Shown one piece after another: positions 17,854 through 25,875 of a DNA stretch of 64,000 bases; position 1 is the first letter of the stretch, and every line of letters starts with the position of its first letter. Location of the stretch: assembly GCF_022549675.1 (NCBI RefSeq), contig NZ_JAKZGR010000001.1:124001-188000 (forward strand). The letters run 5' to 3'. Both the position numbers and the translations under genes were made by a program. The notes beneath the pieces are model-generated. The model made no database searches. It saw nothing but the letters and a program-made list of their open reading frames with translations, and was not told the origin of the DNA. The DNA comes from Belliella kenyensis. GTDB lineage: Bacteria; Bacteroidota; Bacteroidia; Cytophagales; Cyclobacteriaceae.

Positions 17854-20800
17854 ATGCAAATTACCAAACTATCTATACAAAGGCCGACGCTGGTAGTCGT
17901 GCTTTTCACCGTACTTACATTGCTTGGATTGTTTTCATACAACCAACTTTCATATGAACTTTTGCCAAAGTTTGAACAAAATGTACTGACAGTCACGACT
18001 ATATATCCTGGAGCAGCACCTTCGGAAGTAGAGACTTCAGTGACCAAGCATATTGAAGATGCACTAGCCTCACTAGAGGGGATTCAAAATATCAACTCAC
18101 TATCTCAAGAAAGTGTATCAGTAGTGACGATCTTGATGGAAGGTGATATTGATATAGATTTTGCTGTCCAAGACGCAAGTCAAAAAATCAATAAAATCCT
18201 AAATGACCTTCCAGAGTCAGCCGAAAGACCGAGTATTGGTAAATTTGACATAGCTGATCTTCCTATCATGCAAATGGCAGTGTATTCTGACCTAGACCCA
18301 GCTCAATTCTATGATTTGGTCAAAAACAGGGTACTCCCATCACTTTCAAAGATCCAAGGTATCGCTCAAGTCAATATGCTAGGCGGAACAGAAAGAGAGA
18401 TCAATGTAAGTTTAGATAGGAATAAACTGGAAGCATATGGAATATCACCTCTACAAGTAGTACAAGTACTCAAAGCCTCAAATCTGGACTTTCCAACTGG
18501 AAAAATAAAAAATGAAGATACTCAAATTTTGATTCGACTTGCTGGGAAATTTTCTTCGATTGAGGAGATGAAAAGTTTGGCTGTTGCCTACAGATCAGAT
18601 GAATCACCTATATATTTGAGAGAAATTGCGGAAGTTAGGGATGATTTCAAAGACACCGAAATCCTCGTCAGACTCAATGGAAACGCAGCCATAGGTCTGA
18701 CTATCCAAAAGCAATCTGATGCCAATGCCGTAGAAGTATCAAAAATAGTCAATCAAGAACTTCAAAAGCTTGAGTCTACTTTTAAGTCTGAGGGATTGGT
18801 ATTCGAAACCTATCAGGATAGCTCCATATTTACTTTGGAGGCAGCTAATCATGTGATTATGGATTTGGTGATCGCTATTGTACTGGTTGCTTTCATCATG
18901 CTGTTGTTCCTACACAGTATCAGGAATGCCATCATTGTCATGATAGCAGTACCCGCATCTATCATAGCTACTTTCACTGTTATGTATTTGGCAGGGTTTA
19001 CATTGAATTTGATGAGTTTACTGGCTCTATCTTTAGTAGTAGGGATACTTGTGGATGATGCGATTGTGGTGATAGAGAATATTTACAGGCATTTGGAAAA
19101 AGGGAAGAGTATAGCCCAAGCGTCTTATGATGGGATCAGGGAAATAGGCTTCACGGTAGTATCGATTACTTTGGTTATAGTAGTTGTGTTTGTTCCCTTG
19201 TCCATGACAGGCGGATTGATTGCAGGAATTTTGACTCAATTTGCGATTACAGTTGCTACAGCTACCTTGATTTCTTTGATAGTAGCCTTCACTTTGATTC
19301 CATTGTTGACATCTAGGTTCTCCAAATTGGAGCATTTGAATCCAGATTCTTTCTTTGGAAAAATCATTTATGGTTTTGAAAAAGGGCTCGACGCTTTTGT
19401 TGCCCGGCTTATTGATATATTGAATTGGGGATTTAGAAACAAGGCAGCACTTATAGTCATGACCGTGGTGCTATTTTTCTCTTCTTTTTTGTTGGTGACC
19501 AATGGATTCATCGGCAGTGAATTTGTCAGTCAAGGTGATAGGGGAGAATTTATCATCAGGGTAGAGCTTCCCAAAGATGCGACTTTAGAGCAGACCAATT
19601 TCAAGACTCAAGAAGTAGAGCGATACTTAAGTTCAATTCCTGAAGTGACTCAGGTATATTCCACAGTAGGTGTTACGAGTGGTTCACTTACTGGATCTCA
19701 AGCAGTACCCTACACCGCAGAGGTAGCCGTCAAATTGGTAGATGCTAAGCATAGAAACTTCACGGCACCTGAGCTTTCAAGAAAAGTAGAAAACTACCTC
19801 GAAGAAAACATCGACGGTGCAGAATATACCGCAGTTCCTATTTCCGTACTTGGTACAGCCGATGAGTCGCCTATTCAAGTAGTCGTATCTGGCCCAGAAC
19901 GGGATGACGTTTATCAGACCTCTTATCAGATACAAGCTATTTTGGAAGAAATCAGAGGAACAAGAAAAGTCACCTCTTCACTTGAAGAGGGTAATCCTGA
20001 GCTTCAAGTTCAGGTAGACAGATTGAAAATGAACGAACTTGGCCTAACCATGGATGCTGTAGGCGGTGCATTACAAATAGCATTCAATGGCAATGATGAT
20101 TCTAAGTACACCGATGGAGAATATGAATATGATATTTTAGTAAGGTTAAATGACTTCGACCGAAAGTCAATCTCTGATTTAGAAGATATTACATTACTGA
20201 ATAATAAAGGTTCATTAATCCAATTGGGTCAATTCGCCAACATCATACAGACTGAGGGTGCCACTCGATTAGAAAGAAGAGATAGGGTACCTTCGGTAAA
20301 TGTTTCTTCCCAAGTAGCTGGATTTACCACAGGAGATGTAGGTTCTGAAGTGAGCAAAAGAATTGCTGCATTGGATCTCCCTGACCAGATTGAGGTTAAT
20401 TATGAAGGTCAGATGAAAAACCAATCTGAAGGTTTTGGAAGTTTGGGTTTGGCATTGATAGCTTCTATTTTGATGATATACTTGATCATGGTGGCTTTAT
20501 ATGACTCCTATGTATATCCTTTAGTTGTGATGTTTTCGTTGCCATTGGCATTGATTGGGTCTTTCTTGGCTTTGGCTTTGACCAAAGGTACCCTGAGTAT
20601 ATTCAGTATCATGGGGTTGATCATGCTTATGGGACTGGTAGCAAAGAATGCAATTCTTCTGGTAGATTTCACTAATCAACTTAAAGAAGCAGGAGTAGAG
20701 GTCAAGAAAGCTTTGGTTAAGGCAGTTGAGATAAGATTCAGACCTATTTTGATGACCACCCTCGCAATGGTATTTGGTATGCTGCCTATTGCTCTCGCTA

Positions 20801-21012
20801 GTGGTGCTGGTTCAGAATGGAAAAATGGCCTCGCATGGGTGATCATTGGCGGACTGATATCATCCATGTTCCTAACATTGGTGGTAGTTCCGGTGATCTA
20901 TTATTTGTTTGATCGACTGATGGTTAGACTAGGGAGAGGTGAAAAGACCCCGATCATCTTAGAAGATACACCAGTGGAGGAATTTGAATCTGAGGCAGCA
21001 GAGTATGTCTAA
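17854..21012 (+). CDS. RND-superfamily efflux pump permease
   Basis: Proton-driven inner membrane transporter of 1052 residues. It shows the RND layout: TM1 after IQRPTLVVVLFTVLTLLGL, a large periplasmic pore loop, TM2-6 (around residues 325-475, including LVVGILVDDAIVVIENIYRHLE with the proton-relay Asp pair), TM7 near 530, a second periplasmic loop, and TM8-12 ending with SSMFLTLVVVPVIYYLFDRL. It belongs to the AcrB/MexB-like hydrophobe/amphiphile efflux group rather than the heavy-metal group. Substrates are not predictable. It is controlled together with the TolC and adaptor genes, probably by the regulator at 14892. Confidence 0.95.
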   Translation: MQITKLSIQRPTLVVVLFTVLTLLGLFSYNQLSYELLPKFEQNVLTVTTIYPGAAPSEVETSVTKHIEDALASLEGIQNINSLSQESVSVVTILMEGDIDIDFAVQDASQKINKILNDLPESAERPSIGKFDIADLPIMQMAVYSDLDPAQFYDLVKNRVLPSLSKIQGIAQVNMLGGTEREINVSLDRNKLEAYGISPLQVVQVLKASNLDFPTGKIKNEDTQILIRLAGKFSSIEEMKSLAVAYRSDESPIYLREIAEVRDDFKDTEILVRLNGNAAIGLTIQKQSDANAVEVSKIVNQELQKLESTFKSEGLVFETYQDSSIFTLEAANHVIMDLVIAIVLVAFIMLLFLHSIRNAIIVMIAVPASIIATFTVMYLAGFTLNLMSLLALSLVVGILVDDAIVVIENIYRHLEKGKSIAQASYDGIREIGFTVVSITLVIVVVFVPLSMTGGLIAGILTQFAITVATATLISLIVAFTLIPLLTSRFSKLEHLNPDSFFGKIIYGFEKGLDAFVARLIDILNWGFRNKAALIVMTVVLFFSSFLLVTNGFIGSEFVSQGDRGEFIIRVELPKDATLEQTNFKTQEVERYLSSIPEVTQVYSTVGVTSGSLTGSQAVPYTAEVAVKLVDAKHRNFTAPELSRKVENYLEENIDGAEYTAVPISVLGTADESPIQVVVSGPERDDVYQTSYQIQAILEEIRGTRKVTSSLEEGNPELQVQVDRLKMNELGLTMDAVGGALQIAFNGNDDSKYTDGEYEYDILVRLNDFDRKSISDLEDITLLNNKGSLIQLGQFANIIQTEGATRLERRDRVPSVNVSSQVAGFTTGDVGSEVSKRIAALDLPDQIEVNYEGQMKNQSEGFGSLGLALIASILMIYLIMVALYDSYVYPLVVMFSLPLALIGSFLALALTKGTLSIFSIMGLIMLMGLVAKNAILLVDFTNQLKEAGVEVKKALVKAVEIRFRPILMTTLAMVFGMLPIALASGAGSEWKNGLAWVIIGGLISSMFLTLVVVPVIYYLFDRLMVRLGRGEKTPIILEDTPVEEFESEAAEYV

Positions 21013-21163
21013 TGGGTTCAGTTATTAATATTAGTTAAGCAATCAAATATTATATTAAAAATTCTCAAAATCAGTAAGACAAGAAGCTTATATTGACCGT
21101 CTTATCATTGGAAGTATGCATCTTGTCAGACAACTTACATTTGGTTTATTAAAAGTTTAATTC

Positions 21164-21394
21164 ATGAAAGGATATAAAGAGTTAAAAACAATATCTAGAG
21201 TTTTCCATGATTATGGTATAGTCCTCACTGGAAGGAAAAAATTCGCAAGATTTGACCAAGATCTAAAAATGGACAAGGTGTTTGTAATGGGTTTGATATT
21301 TGAACTGGAGTATCAGCTCCAAAAAGAAATAGCTGATGAACAAGTTAAAGAAATTCATGCTCCAGTACAGTTGATTGAATTGTTGATGAATTAG
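21164..21394 (+). CDS. acyl-carrier-protein-like small protein without the phosphopantetheine Ser
   Basis: A 76-residue protein that aligns without gaps to the C-terminal two thirds of acyl carrier proteins: FDQDLKMDKVFVMGLIFELE corresponds to the E. coli ACP segment starting FVEDLGADSLDTVELV, and KEIADEQVKEIHAPVQLIEL to the helix III region. The Ser that receives 4'-phosphopantetheine in the DSL motif is replaced by Lys38. It therefore probably keeps the ACP fold but cannot carry an acyl chain by the normal chemistry. It is isolated from fatty-acid genes, 151 bases after the RND pump. It may be a regulatory or scaffold relative; its role is unknown. Confidence 0.7.
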   Translation: MKGYKELKTISRVFHDYGIVLTGRKKFARFDQDLKMDKVFVMGLIFELEYQLQKEIADEQVKEIHAPVQLIELLMN

Positions 21395-21403
21395 GTTTGA
21401 TTA

Positions 21404-21508
21404 ATGTCTGCTAAGACTAATTCAAGCTATTTTAAAAAATTATTTATCAGCACTTTATTGGTAGCCGTAGCTATAGATGCATTCGATAGCAATAGCGGTA
21501 GTGGTTAG
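21404..21508 (+). CDS. possible 34-residue membrane peptide
   Basis: An ATG ten bases after the stop of the ACP-like gene opens a 34-codon frame: a polar Ser/Lys start, a hydrophobic stretch (LFISTLLVAVAIDAF) and a short SNSGSG tail. The shape, a single membrane segment with a Ser/Gly tail, looks protein-like, and it may be cotranscribed with the gene before it. It could equally be chance or a truncated gene. No family is recognised. Confidence 0.3.
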   Translation: MSAKTNSSYFKKLFISTLLVAVAIDAFDSNSGSG

Positions 21509-21567
21509 TCTCCAAGTACGTTAGATAATTTACAAATGACTTTAATAATGTAAAAGTAGACAATCAG

Positions 21568-21618
21568 ATTAGTAAAAAAAGACTGCCACAGATATTGTGG
21601 CAGTCTTTTTTTACTAAT
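21568..21618. terminator. strong bidirectional Rho-independent terminator
   Basis: A perfect 23-base inverted repeat with a 5-base loop: GACTGCCACA at 21581-21590 faces TGTGGCAGTC at 21596-21605, extended on both sides by A and T tracts and TTACTAAT. It can terminate transcripts from both directions, separating the ACP-like gene from the convergent lipoprotein gene. Confidence 0.9.
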
Positions 21619-21681
21619 ACTTTATAGGTTTTTTTTGACAATTTCAAATTTTTGAGCATTTCGCACATCATGAAATTTACA

Positions 21682-22119
21682 TTAATCTGCCATTACATCA
21701 TTGCTTAGTCTTCTTTTTAATTTAGAAGACAACTCGACAATTTCATCATGCATTACTTGCTGATAGTTTTTATGTTCCACTGGAGTGAATTCTTTCATTG
21801 GGTTGTGCACATGGTATTTACGTTGGTGAGCATCATCGTGAGAGTGTTCGAATCCTGGTACTTCAATGATATCTTTATCCCAAATTTTCAACTCTTCTTT
21901 CAATTCTGTATAATCAATCTCAGCATCTTTAAGATCTTTTTCTACTTGAAGTAACTCTTCTCTGATATCAAGTGACTGCTGATGGATTTTATTGGCTTCG
22001 ATAAGGTTTTCATCTTCTACCTCTTCATGATGGTGATCATGTCCAGATTTGCTATTGCAGGATACTAAAAGTGCAATAGCAAAGACTAATGCATAGCTGA
22101 GTTTGTTGAATGTATTCAT
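21682..22119 (-). CDS. His-rich lipoprotein, putative metal binder
   Basis: Periplasmic or outer membrane lipoprotein of 145 residues: lipobox LLVSC, then GHDHHHEEVEDE directly after the acylated Cys, a heptad-like helical centre (QQSLDIREELLQVEKDLKDAE) and a second His cluster (FEHSHDDAHQRKYHVHNP). The His/Asp/Glu clusters are typical of zinc- or copper-binding envelope proteins. It lies 83 bases downstream of another His-rich lipoprotein and near a TonB-dependent receptor, so it is likely the last gene of a metal-uptake set. No named family is recognised. Metal identity is inferred, not shown. Confidence 0.75.
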   Translation of the reverse strand: MNTFNKLSYALVFAIALLVSCNSKSGHDHHHEEVEDENLIEANKIHQQSLDIREELLQVEKDLKDAEIDYTELKEELKIWDKDIIEVPGFEHSHDDAHQRKYHVHNPMKEFTPVEHKNYQQVMHDEIVELSSKLKRRLSNDVMAD

Positions 22120-22202
22120 CTTTAGGAATGGTTTTGTTGATTTTTAGAAATAAAAAAAGGAAAACCAGAAACTGATTTTCCTCTAAATATAAGTATTATC
22201 TC

Positions 22203-23153
22203 TTAATGAGCATGAACCTCATAAGTCTTTTGAGTGACGTTTCCGTTGATATCTTCCACCCAAATAATCAAATCCAAATGATCTTCTCCAGTCGGCAAAG
22301 TAATGGCATTATCACCAGAAAGTATATCTTCAAATCTTAATTCATTCACATTTGGAAGGTCTGGGCCAGATAGATTAGTTCTCCATGTAGATTTTCCCCA
22401 CATTTTCTCATAGAATGTCCCATCCATAATTCTATGTCCTGCTCCATGATGGTGATCATCATGCTCTTCAGCTAATCTTATCCAGACAAACTTAATGTCA
22501 GAACTCAATTGATGAGATCCCTTTGCTATTCTTCCAGTAAGCTCTAAAGCTTCACCTGGTTCGCCTTCAAGTTCACCATCTTCAAGATTGGTCACCTCAA
22601 CTACCGGTGCATAAGGTCTTTCTATGAAGAAAGTCGCCAGATAATTTGAGCCATCAGAATACTGTGTCTGATTTCCATAAATGTCAACTGCCGAGATAAT
22701 GATGTCGTACGGACCAGCCAATACATTACCATTTACTCTTGAGCTTGGTCCATCCCAGTAAATGTCTGTCGTAGATCCATCTACATTAAGAAAAGTAGAT
22801 CCTTCTGGAAATCTAAATACTGCATTGCTTGCATCAGGACTATAGATGTCTTTGACATTCAATGCCTCAAAATCACTTTGGATTCTTCCATGAGTGTGTC
22901 CATCAAATGTATTGTGAATATCTACAAGAACTGAACCTATTCCTGATTCGTCTGTTACACTGAACCTCAGGTGAAGGTGATCTGTAGTAGATGCTCTTAC
23001 TTCATTGTGAGCAGGTCTGAATCCATCTCTATTTTCAGCAAATCCAATCACTGGTGCATCGAGATCTAAAGCACTTGGGTCTTCATTTTCTGAACAAGCG
23101 AACGCCATTAATCCTGCGATTGCCAATAATCCTAAATTCTTCTTCATAATCAT
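22203..23153 (-). CDS. DUF4625 domain lipoprotein, His-rich
   Basis: Lipoprotein of about 316 residues. I start it at the ATG at 23153 (or the one at 23147, MKKNLGLLAIAGLM), which gives a proper signal peptide with lipobox MAFAC; any longer start would lie in the promoter. The body has two beta-sandwich repeats of the DUF4625 type (HLHLRFSVTDESGIGSVLVDIHN; YDIIISAVDIYGNQ; LDLIIWVEDINGNVTQKTYEVH). A His-rich loop, EEHDDHHHGAGHR, points to metal binding. It is followed by the other His-rich lipoprotein and preceded by the TonB receptor gene, with its own promoter. Probably part of a zinc-type acquisition system; this is inference. Confidence 0.8.
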   Translation of the reverse strand: MIMKKNLGLLAIAGLMAFACSENEDPSALDLDAPVIGFAENRDGFRPAHNEVRASTTDHLHLRFSVTDESGIGSVLVDIHNTFDGHTHGRIQSDFEALNVKDIYSPDASNAVFRFPEGSTFLNVDGSTTDIYWDGPSSRVNGNVLAGPYDIIISAVDIYGNQTQYSDGSNYLATFFIERPYAPVVEVTNLEDGELEGEPGEALELTGRIAKGSHQLSSDIKFVWIRLAEEHDDHHHGAGHRIMDGTFYEKMWGKSTWRTNLSGPDLPNVNELRFEDILSGDNAITLPTGEDHLDLIIWVEDINGNVTQKTYEVHAH

Positions 23154-23177
23154 TAAATAATGCAATTTTGTTGTATG

Positions 23178-23209
23178 TGCAATAACATTGTATGTGCAAT
23201 AATGTTGCA
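23178..23209. promoter_or_regulatory. two tandem 7-1-7 palindromic boxes, candidate Fur-family (Zur-like) operator
   Basis: The box at 23195-23209 reads TGCAATAATGTTGCA, an imperfect 7-1-7 palindrome with TGCAA/TTGCA ends. A second, weaker copy (TGCAATAACATTGTA) lies at 23178-23192. Their centres are 17 bases apart, and a 15-base direct repeat (23171-23185 and 23188-23202) underlies them. They cover the transcription start of the DUF4625 gene. Confidence 0.6.
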
Positions 23210-23238
23210 AACATAATGCATTTCAATTTAAGTCTCAA
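23208..23238 (-). promoter_or_regulatory. promoter of the DUF4625 gene
   Basis: On the minus strand a -33 TTG (23238-23236) is followed after 20 bases by TATGTTTG (23215-23208), a full match to the Bacteroidota TAnnTTTG -7 element. The -7 element touches the first 15-bp operator-like box, so a bound repressor would block the transcription start. Confidence 0.7.
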
Positions 23239-23250
23239 GAAAAATCGAAA

Positions 23251-25611
23251 TTATCTAACTCTAATGGGGATATTCAAGTTGAATGATATATTTCTACCTT
23301 GCTCTGGAAGATTGAGTAGTCGGTATCTACTCAAATGATTAAAATAAATGCTATTGGTGAGATTTTGTCCAGAAATCTGGAATTTTAAAGTTTGCTTTTT
23401 CACATTTATATCCCAACCTAAGCCCATTTCAAGCAACTGATAGCTTGGAGTAGTGCGTTCATTTCTATCCACTCTATCTTGAGTTGAGACATATCGGTAT
23501 TCTGCAAAAAGAAAAATTTCTCCAAATATCTTGGAAAATTCAGGCAGCTTGTAGTCAATTCCCAGCAAACTGGAGAATGGTGGAGTCAATGGAAGGGGAA
23601 GTCCTGAATTCAAATTATGACTGTACACATACTCTAAGCCCAATGAAAAGCTTAAATTCTTCACGGGATTAAACTGAGTTATCGTTTCAAATCCAGTAAA
23701 AATAGCATTATCCTGTCTGTAGTTCCACAATTGGCTTGCTCCAGGCAGTGTTGAAAAGCGTGCAGCAGGAGCAAGGTATATATATTGGTCAAAATATCCC
23801 CAAAAAGGACTAAGCGTAATAAGAAATTTGGGTTTTGAATAGGCCAGATTTAAATCTAGTTGGTAGCTCCTTTCACCATTTAGATTTGCATTGCCTACTT
23901 CATGCCTAAAGTTTCCATGATGCACACCATTGGTTGCCAATTCAACGGGAGTAGGGATTCTATAAGCACTTCCAAGGTTGAATTTTAAATTAAAATCCTC
24001 CCAAAAAACCCAGGAGAGTCCAGCACTACCACTCAAATTACCAAAACTTCTATCGATATCTGGATTTCTTTGGTCGATCTGGCCAGTTGGTCTTCCGTTT
24101 TGATACAAGGGTTGTAAATGTTCTTGAATATTGTGCATAGCCCTATCCAACCTTATTCCTGCATTGAATACGAGGTTACTTAATGCTTTATATTCACCAA
24201 AATAAAACAATCCTCCTTGTACTGATGTGAAATCTGGTAGTAAAAATTCAAATCCAGATTTTTCATTTTTTGATTTTTGAAAATTGAATCCTACGATAGA
24301 TTGTGTTTGCTCATTGTGTTGCTTATTGAATCGGAGATTTGCTGTGTAGACATCAAGGTCTAAAGCCAAAGCAAGATTCCCAAAATCAGTTTGTCCAACA
24401 CCTAAATTATGCGGGAAGGAGTTCTCTTGCCTTTGATTTCTTTGATACCCTAGATCTACTTCCATCCAAGATTTACCTATCTGAATGCTGTTATTCCAGA
24501 TTACTTTTAGGTGACTATTTTTTTGATTGGGAATATCGATATTTCTAAAATCACCATCACTTCTGAGATTGTAGCTATTAGGAATTCCAACGGCTCCTAC
24601 AAATAGCCCGGCGTTTTGAGAAAAATTACTTACAGACAGGGTGGAATAGCCCCAACTTTTTTGGACACCTCCCATTAGCGAAAAATGTCTCTCTTTGCCT
24701 GCTGTATTTTTCAGCCTATTTTCATGTATAGGCAATATAAATCCTGCATATGAGAATCTATCTGCTGGTATTTTATAGTCTGCAAAATCCTGAGTAGTAA
24801 ATCTTCCCCTAAAAACAAAATCCCCCTCATTTCCATCCAAGGCTAATGAATTGGAGTACATATCGTTGTTTGAGCGATAAAATCCTGAGTAATTAAGTTC
24901 AATCTCGTTGTTTTGCTTGAAGCCTGAAGGACTGATGTTGATGACACCGGCCATACCATCAGAACCATACATCAATGATGCTGGTCCTTTGATGATTTCA
25001 ACTCTGTCTACATCGAATGGATCGATTTCCAGTCCATGGTCTGCTCCCCACTGTTGCCCTTCTTGCTTGATGCCCCTATCATTGACTAGGATTCTATTGA
25101 AACTCATACCCCTGATCACTGGTTTGCTGATACCTACTCCTGTATTGATGGTAGATATGCCAGGCAATTTTTCTATAGAGTTGGCAAAGGTTCCTCCATT
25201 ATTCTTATTTAAAAACTCTCTGTCTACAATTAAGATCGTTTGGGATTGTTCTAGAGGACCATTTTTGAAAGGATTAGCCTCTATGGTCATTGCATCCATT
25301 AAAATTTCTGAAGACTTGAGTACAACAGAAAGGGTGGGGCTTTCTTGAGTCATAGTTACATTCTTGCTATAAGACCTGAACCCCATATGCGTAATGTGCA
25401 AGTGATATATACCCTCATTCAATCCTACAAAAGAAAAATTTCCTTCAGGATCTGCTACAGTGTACTTACCCAACTCGTGAATTGACACAATGGCTTGAAG
25501 AGGATCACCTGTATCTGCGTATACTTTCCCCTTGAGCTCTAGGGTAGTTTGGGCTAGAGAAAGATGAATGGTAAAGAGCATAATAAGCCCTAAAATATAT
25601 CTGAAAATCAA
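23251..25611 (-). CDS. TonB-dependent receptor, ZnuD-like, putative metal uptake
   Basis: Outer membrane receptor of about 786 residues. After the signal peptide comes a carboxypeptidase-regulatory-like beta domain (LKGKVYADTGDPLQAIVSI), a plug (GGTFANSIEKLPGISTINTG, ISKPVIRGMSFNRILVNDRG, VEIIKGPASLMYGSDGMAGV) and the barrel, ending FNLNIPIRVR. The plug segment GQQWGADHGLEIDPFDV resembles the zinc receptor ZnuD group. Start: ATG codons at 25683 and 25677 lie upstream of the -7 element at 25645-25652, so I prefer the TTG at 25611, which gives a good signal peptide (IFRYILGLIMLFTIHLSLAQ); an ATG at 25578 leaves too short a signal. His-rich lipoprotein neighbours support metal transport. Confidence 0.88.
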   Translation of the reverse strand: MIFRYILGLIMLFTIHLSLAQTTLELKGKVYADTGDPLQAIVSIHELGKYTVADPEGNFSFVGLNEGIYHLHITHMGFRSYSKNVTMTQESPTLSVVLKSSEILMDAMTIEANPFKNGPLEQSQTILIVDREFLNKNNGGTFANSIEKLPGISTINTGVGISKPVIRGMSFNRILVNDRGIKQEGQQWGADHGLEIDPFDVDRVEIIKGPASLMYGSDGMAGVINISPSGFKQNNEIELNYSGFYRSNNDMYSNSLALDGNEGDFVFRGRFTTQDFADYKIPADRFSYAGFILPIHENRLKNTAGKERHFSLMGGVQKSWGYSTLSVSNFSQNAGLFVGAVGIPNSYNLRSDGDFRNIDIPNQKNSHLKVIWNNSIQIGKSWMEVDLGYQRNQRQENSFPHNLGVGQTDFGNLALALDLDVYTANLRFNKQHNEQTQSIVGFNFQKSKNEKSGFEFLLPDFTSVQGGLFYFGEYKALSNLVFNAGIRLDRAMHNIQEHLQPLYQNGRPTGQIDQRNPDIDRSFGNLSGSAGLSWVFWEDFNLKFNLGSAYRIPTPVELATNGVHHGNFRHEVGNANLNGERSYQLDLNLAYSKPKFLITLSPFWGYFDQYIYLAPAARFSTLPGASQLWNYRQDNAIFTGFETITQFNPVKNLSFSLGLEYVYSHNLNSGLPLPLTPPFSSLLGIDYKLPEFSKIFGEIFLFAEYRYVSTQDRVDRNERTTPSYQLLEMGLGWDINVKKQTLKFQISGQNLTNSIYFNHLSRYRLLNLPEQGRNISFNLNIPIRVR

Positions 25612-25625
25612 TTGTAATTCGTTTT

Positions 25626-25652
25626 TGCAATATTGTTTCAAAAACAAAGGTA
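25626..25652 (-). promoter_or_regulatory. -7 element plus Zur-like box before the TonB-dependent receptor
   Basis: On the minus strand TACCTTTG (25652-25645) fits the TAnnTTTG -7 consensus. Five bases later a 15-base box reads TGAAACAATATTGCA (25640-25626). It agrees at 13 of 15 positions with the box before the DUF4625 gene (TGCAACATTATTGCA on the same strand) and has the same place relative to the -7 element. This supports shared control by one repressor. Confidence 0.6.
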
Positions 25653-25690
25653 AATATTTATCCAATAAGTTCCCCATTGACAAAAAAAAA

Positions 25691-25710
25691 CGACCTGAAT
25701 GATCAAGTCG
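25691..25710 (-). terminator. Rho-independent terminator of the M20 hydrolase gene
   Basis: CGACCTGA and TCAAGTCG form an 8-bp stem (one wobble on the minus-strand RNA) with a 4-base loop. On the minus strand it is followed by nine T residues; on the plus strand by TTTT. Confidence 0.7.
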
Positions 25711-25875
25711 TTTTGATGAACTTCTAAATCCTAAATATCCTATGAAGAAAGATTTCTATTACAAATATGATAGGTTATCAGGTTATGCCTGTTATGCATA
25801 TATCAATCTATTGTTAAGTTTATAAAATCTTCTTTGACTTAGTTTAATAAGGGAAATTTATTTGGAAGAGATATT

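Noticed and set aside
21846-21855. GTTCGAATCC, the T-loop consensus of tRNA
   Set aside because: It lies inside the His-rich lipoprotein gene (FEHSHD region), and no acceptor, D or anticodon arms can be built around it.
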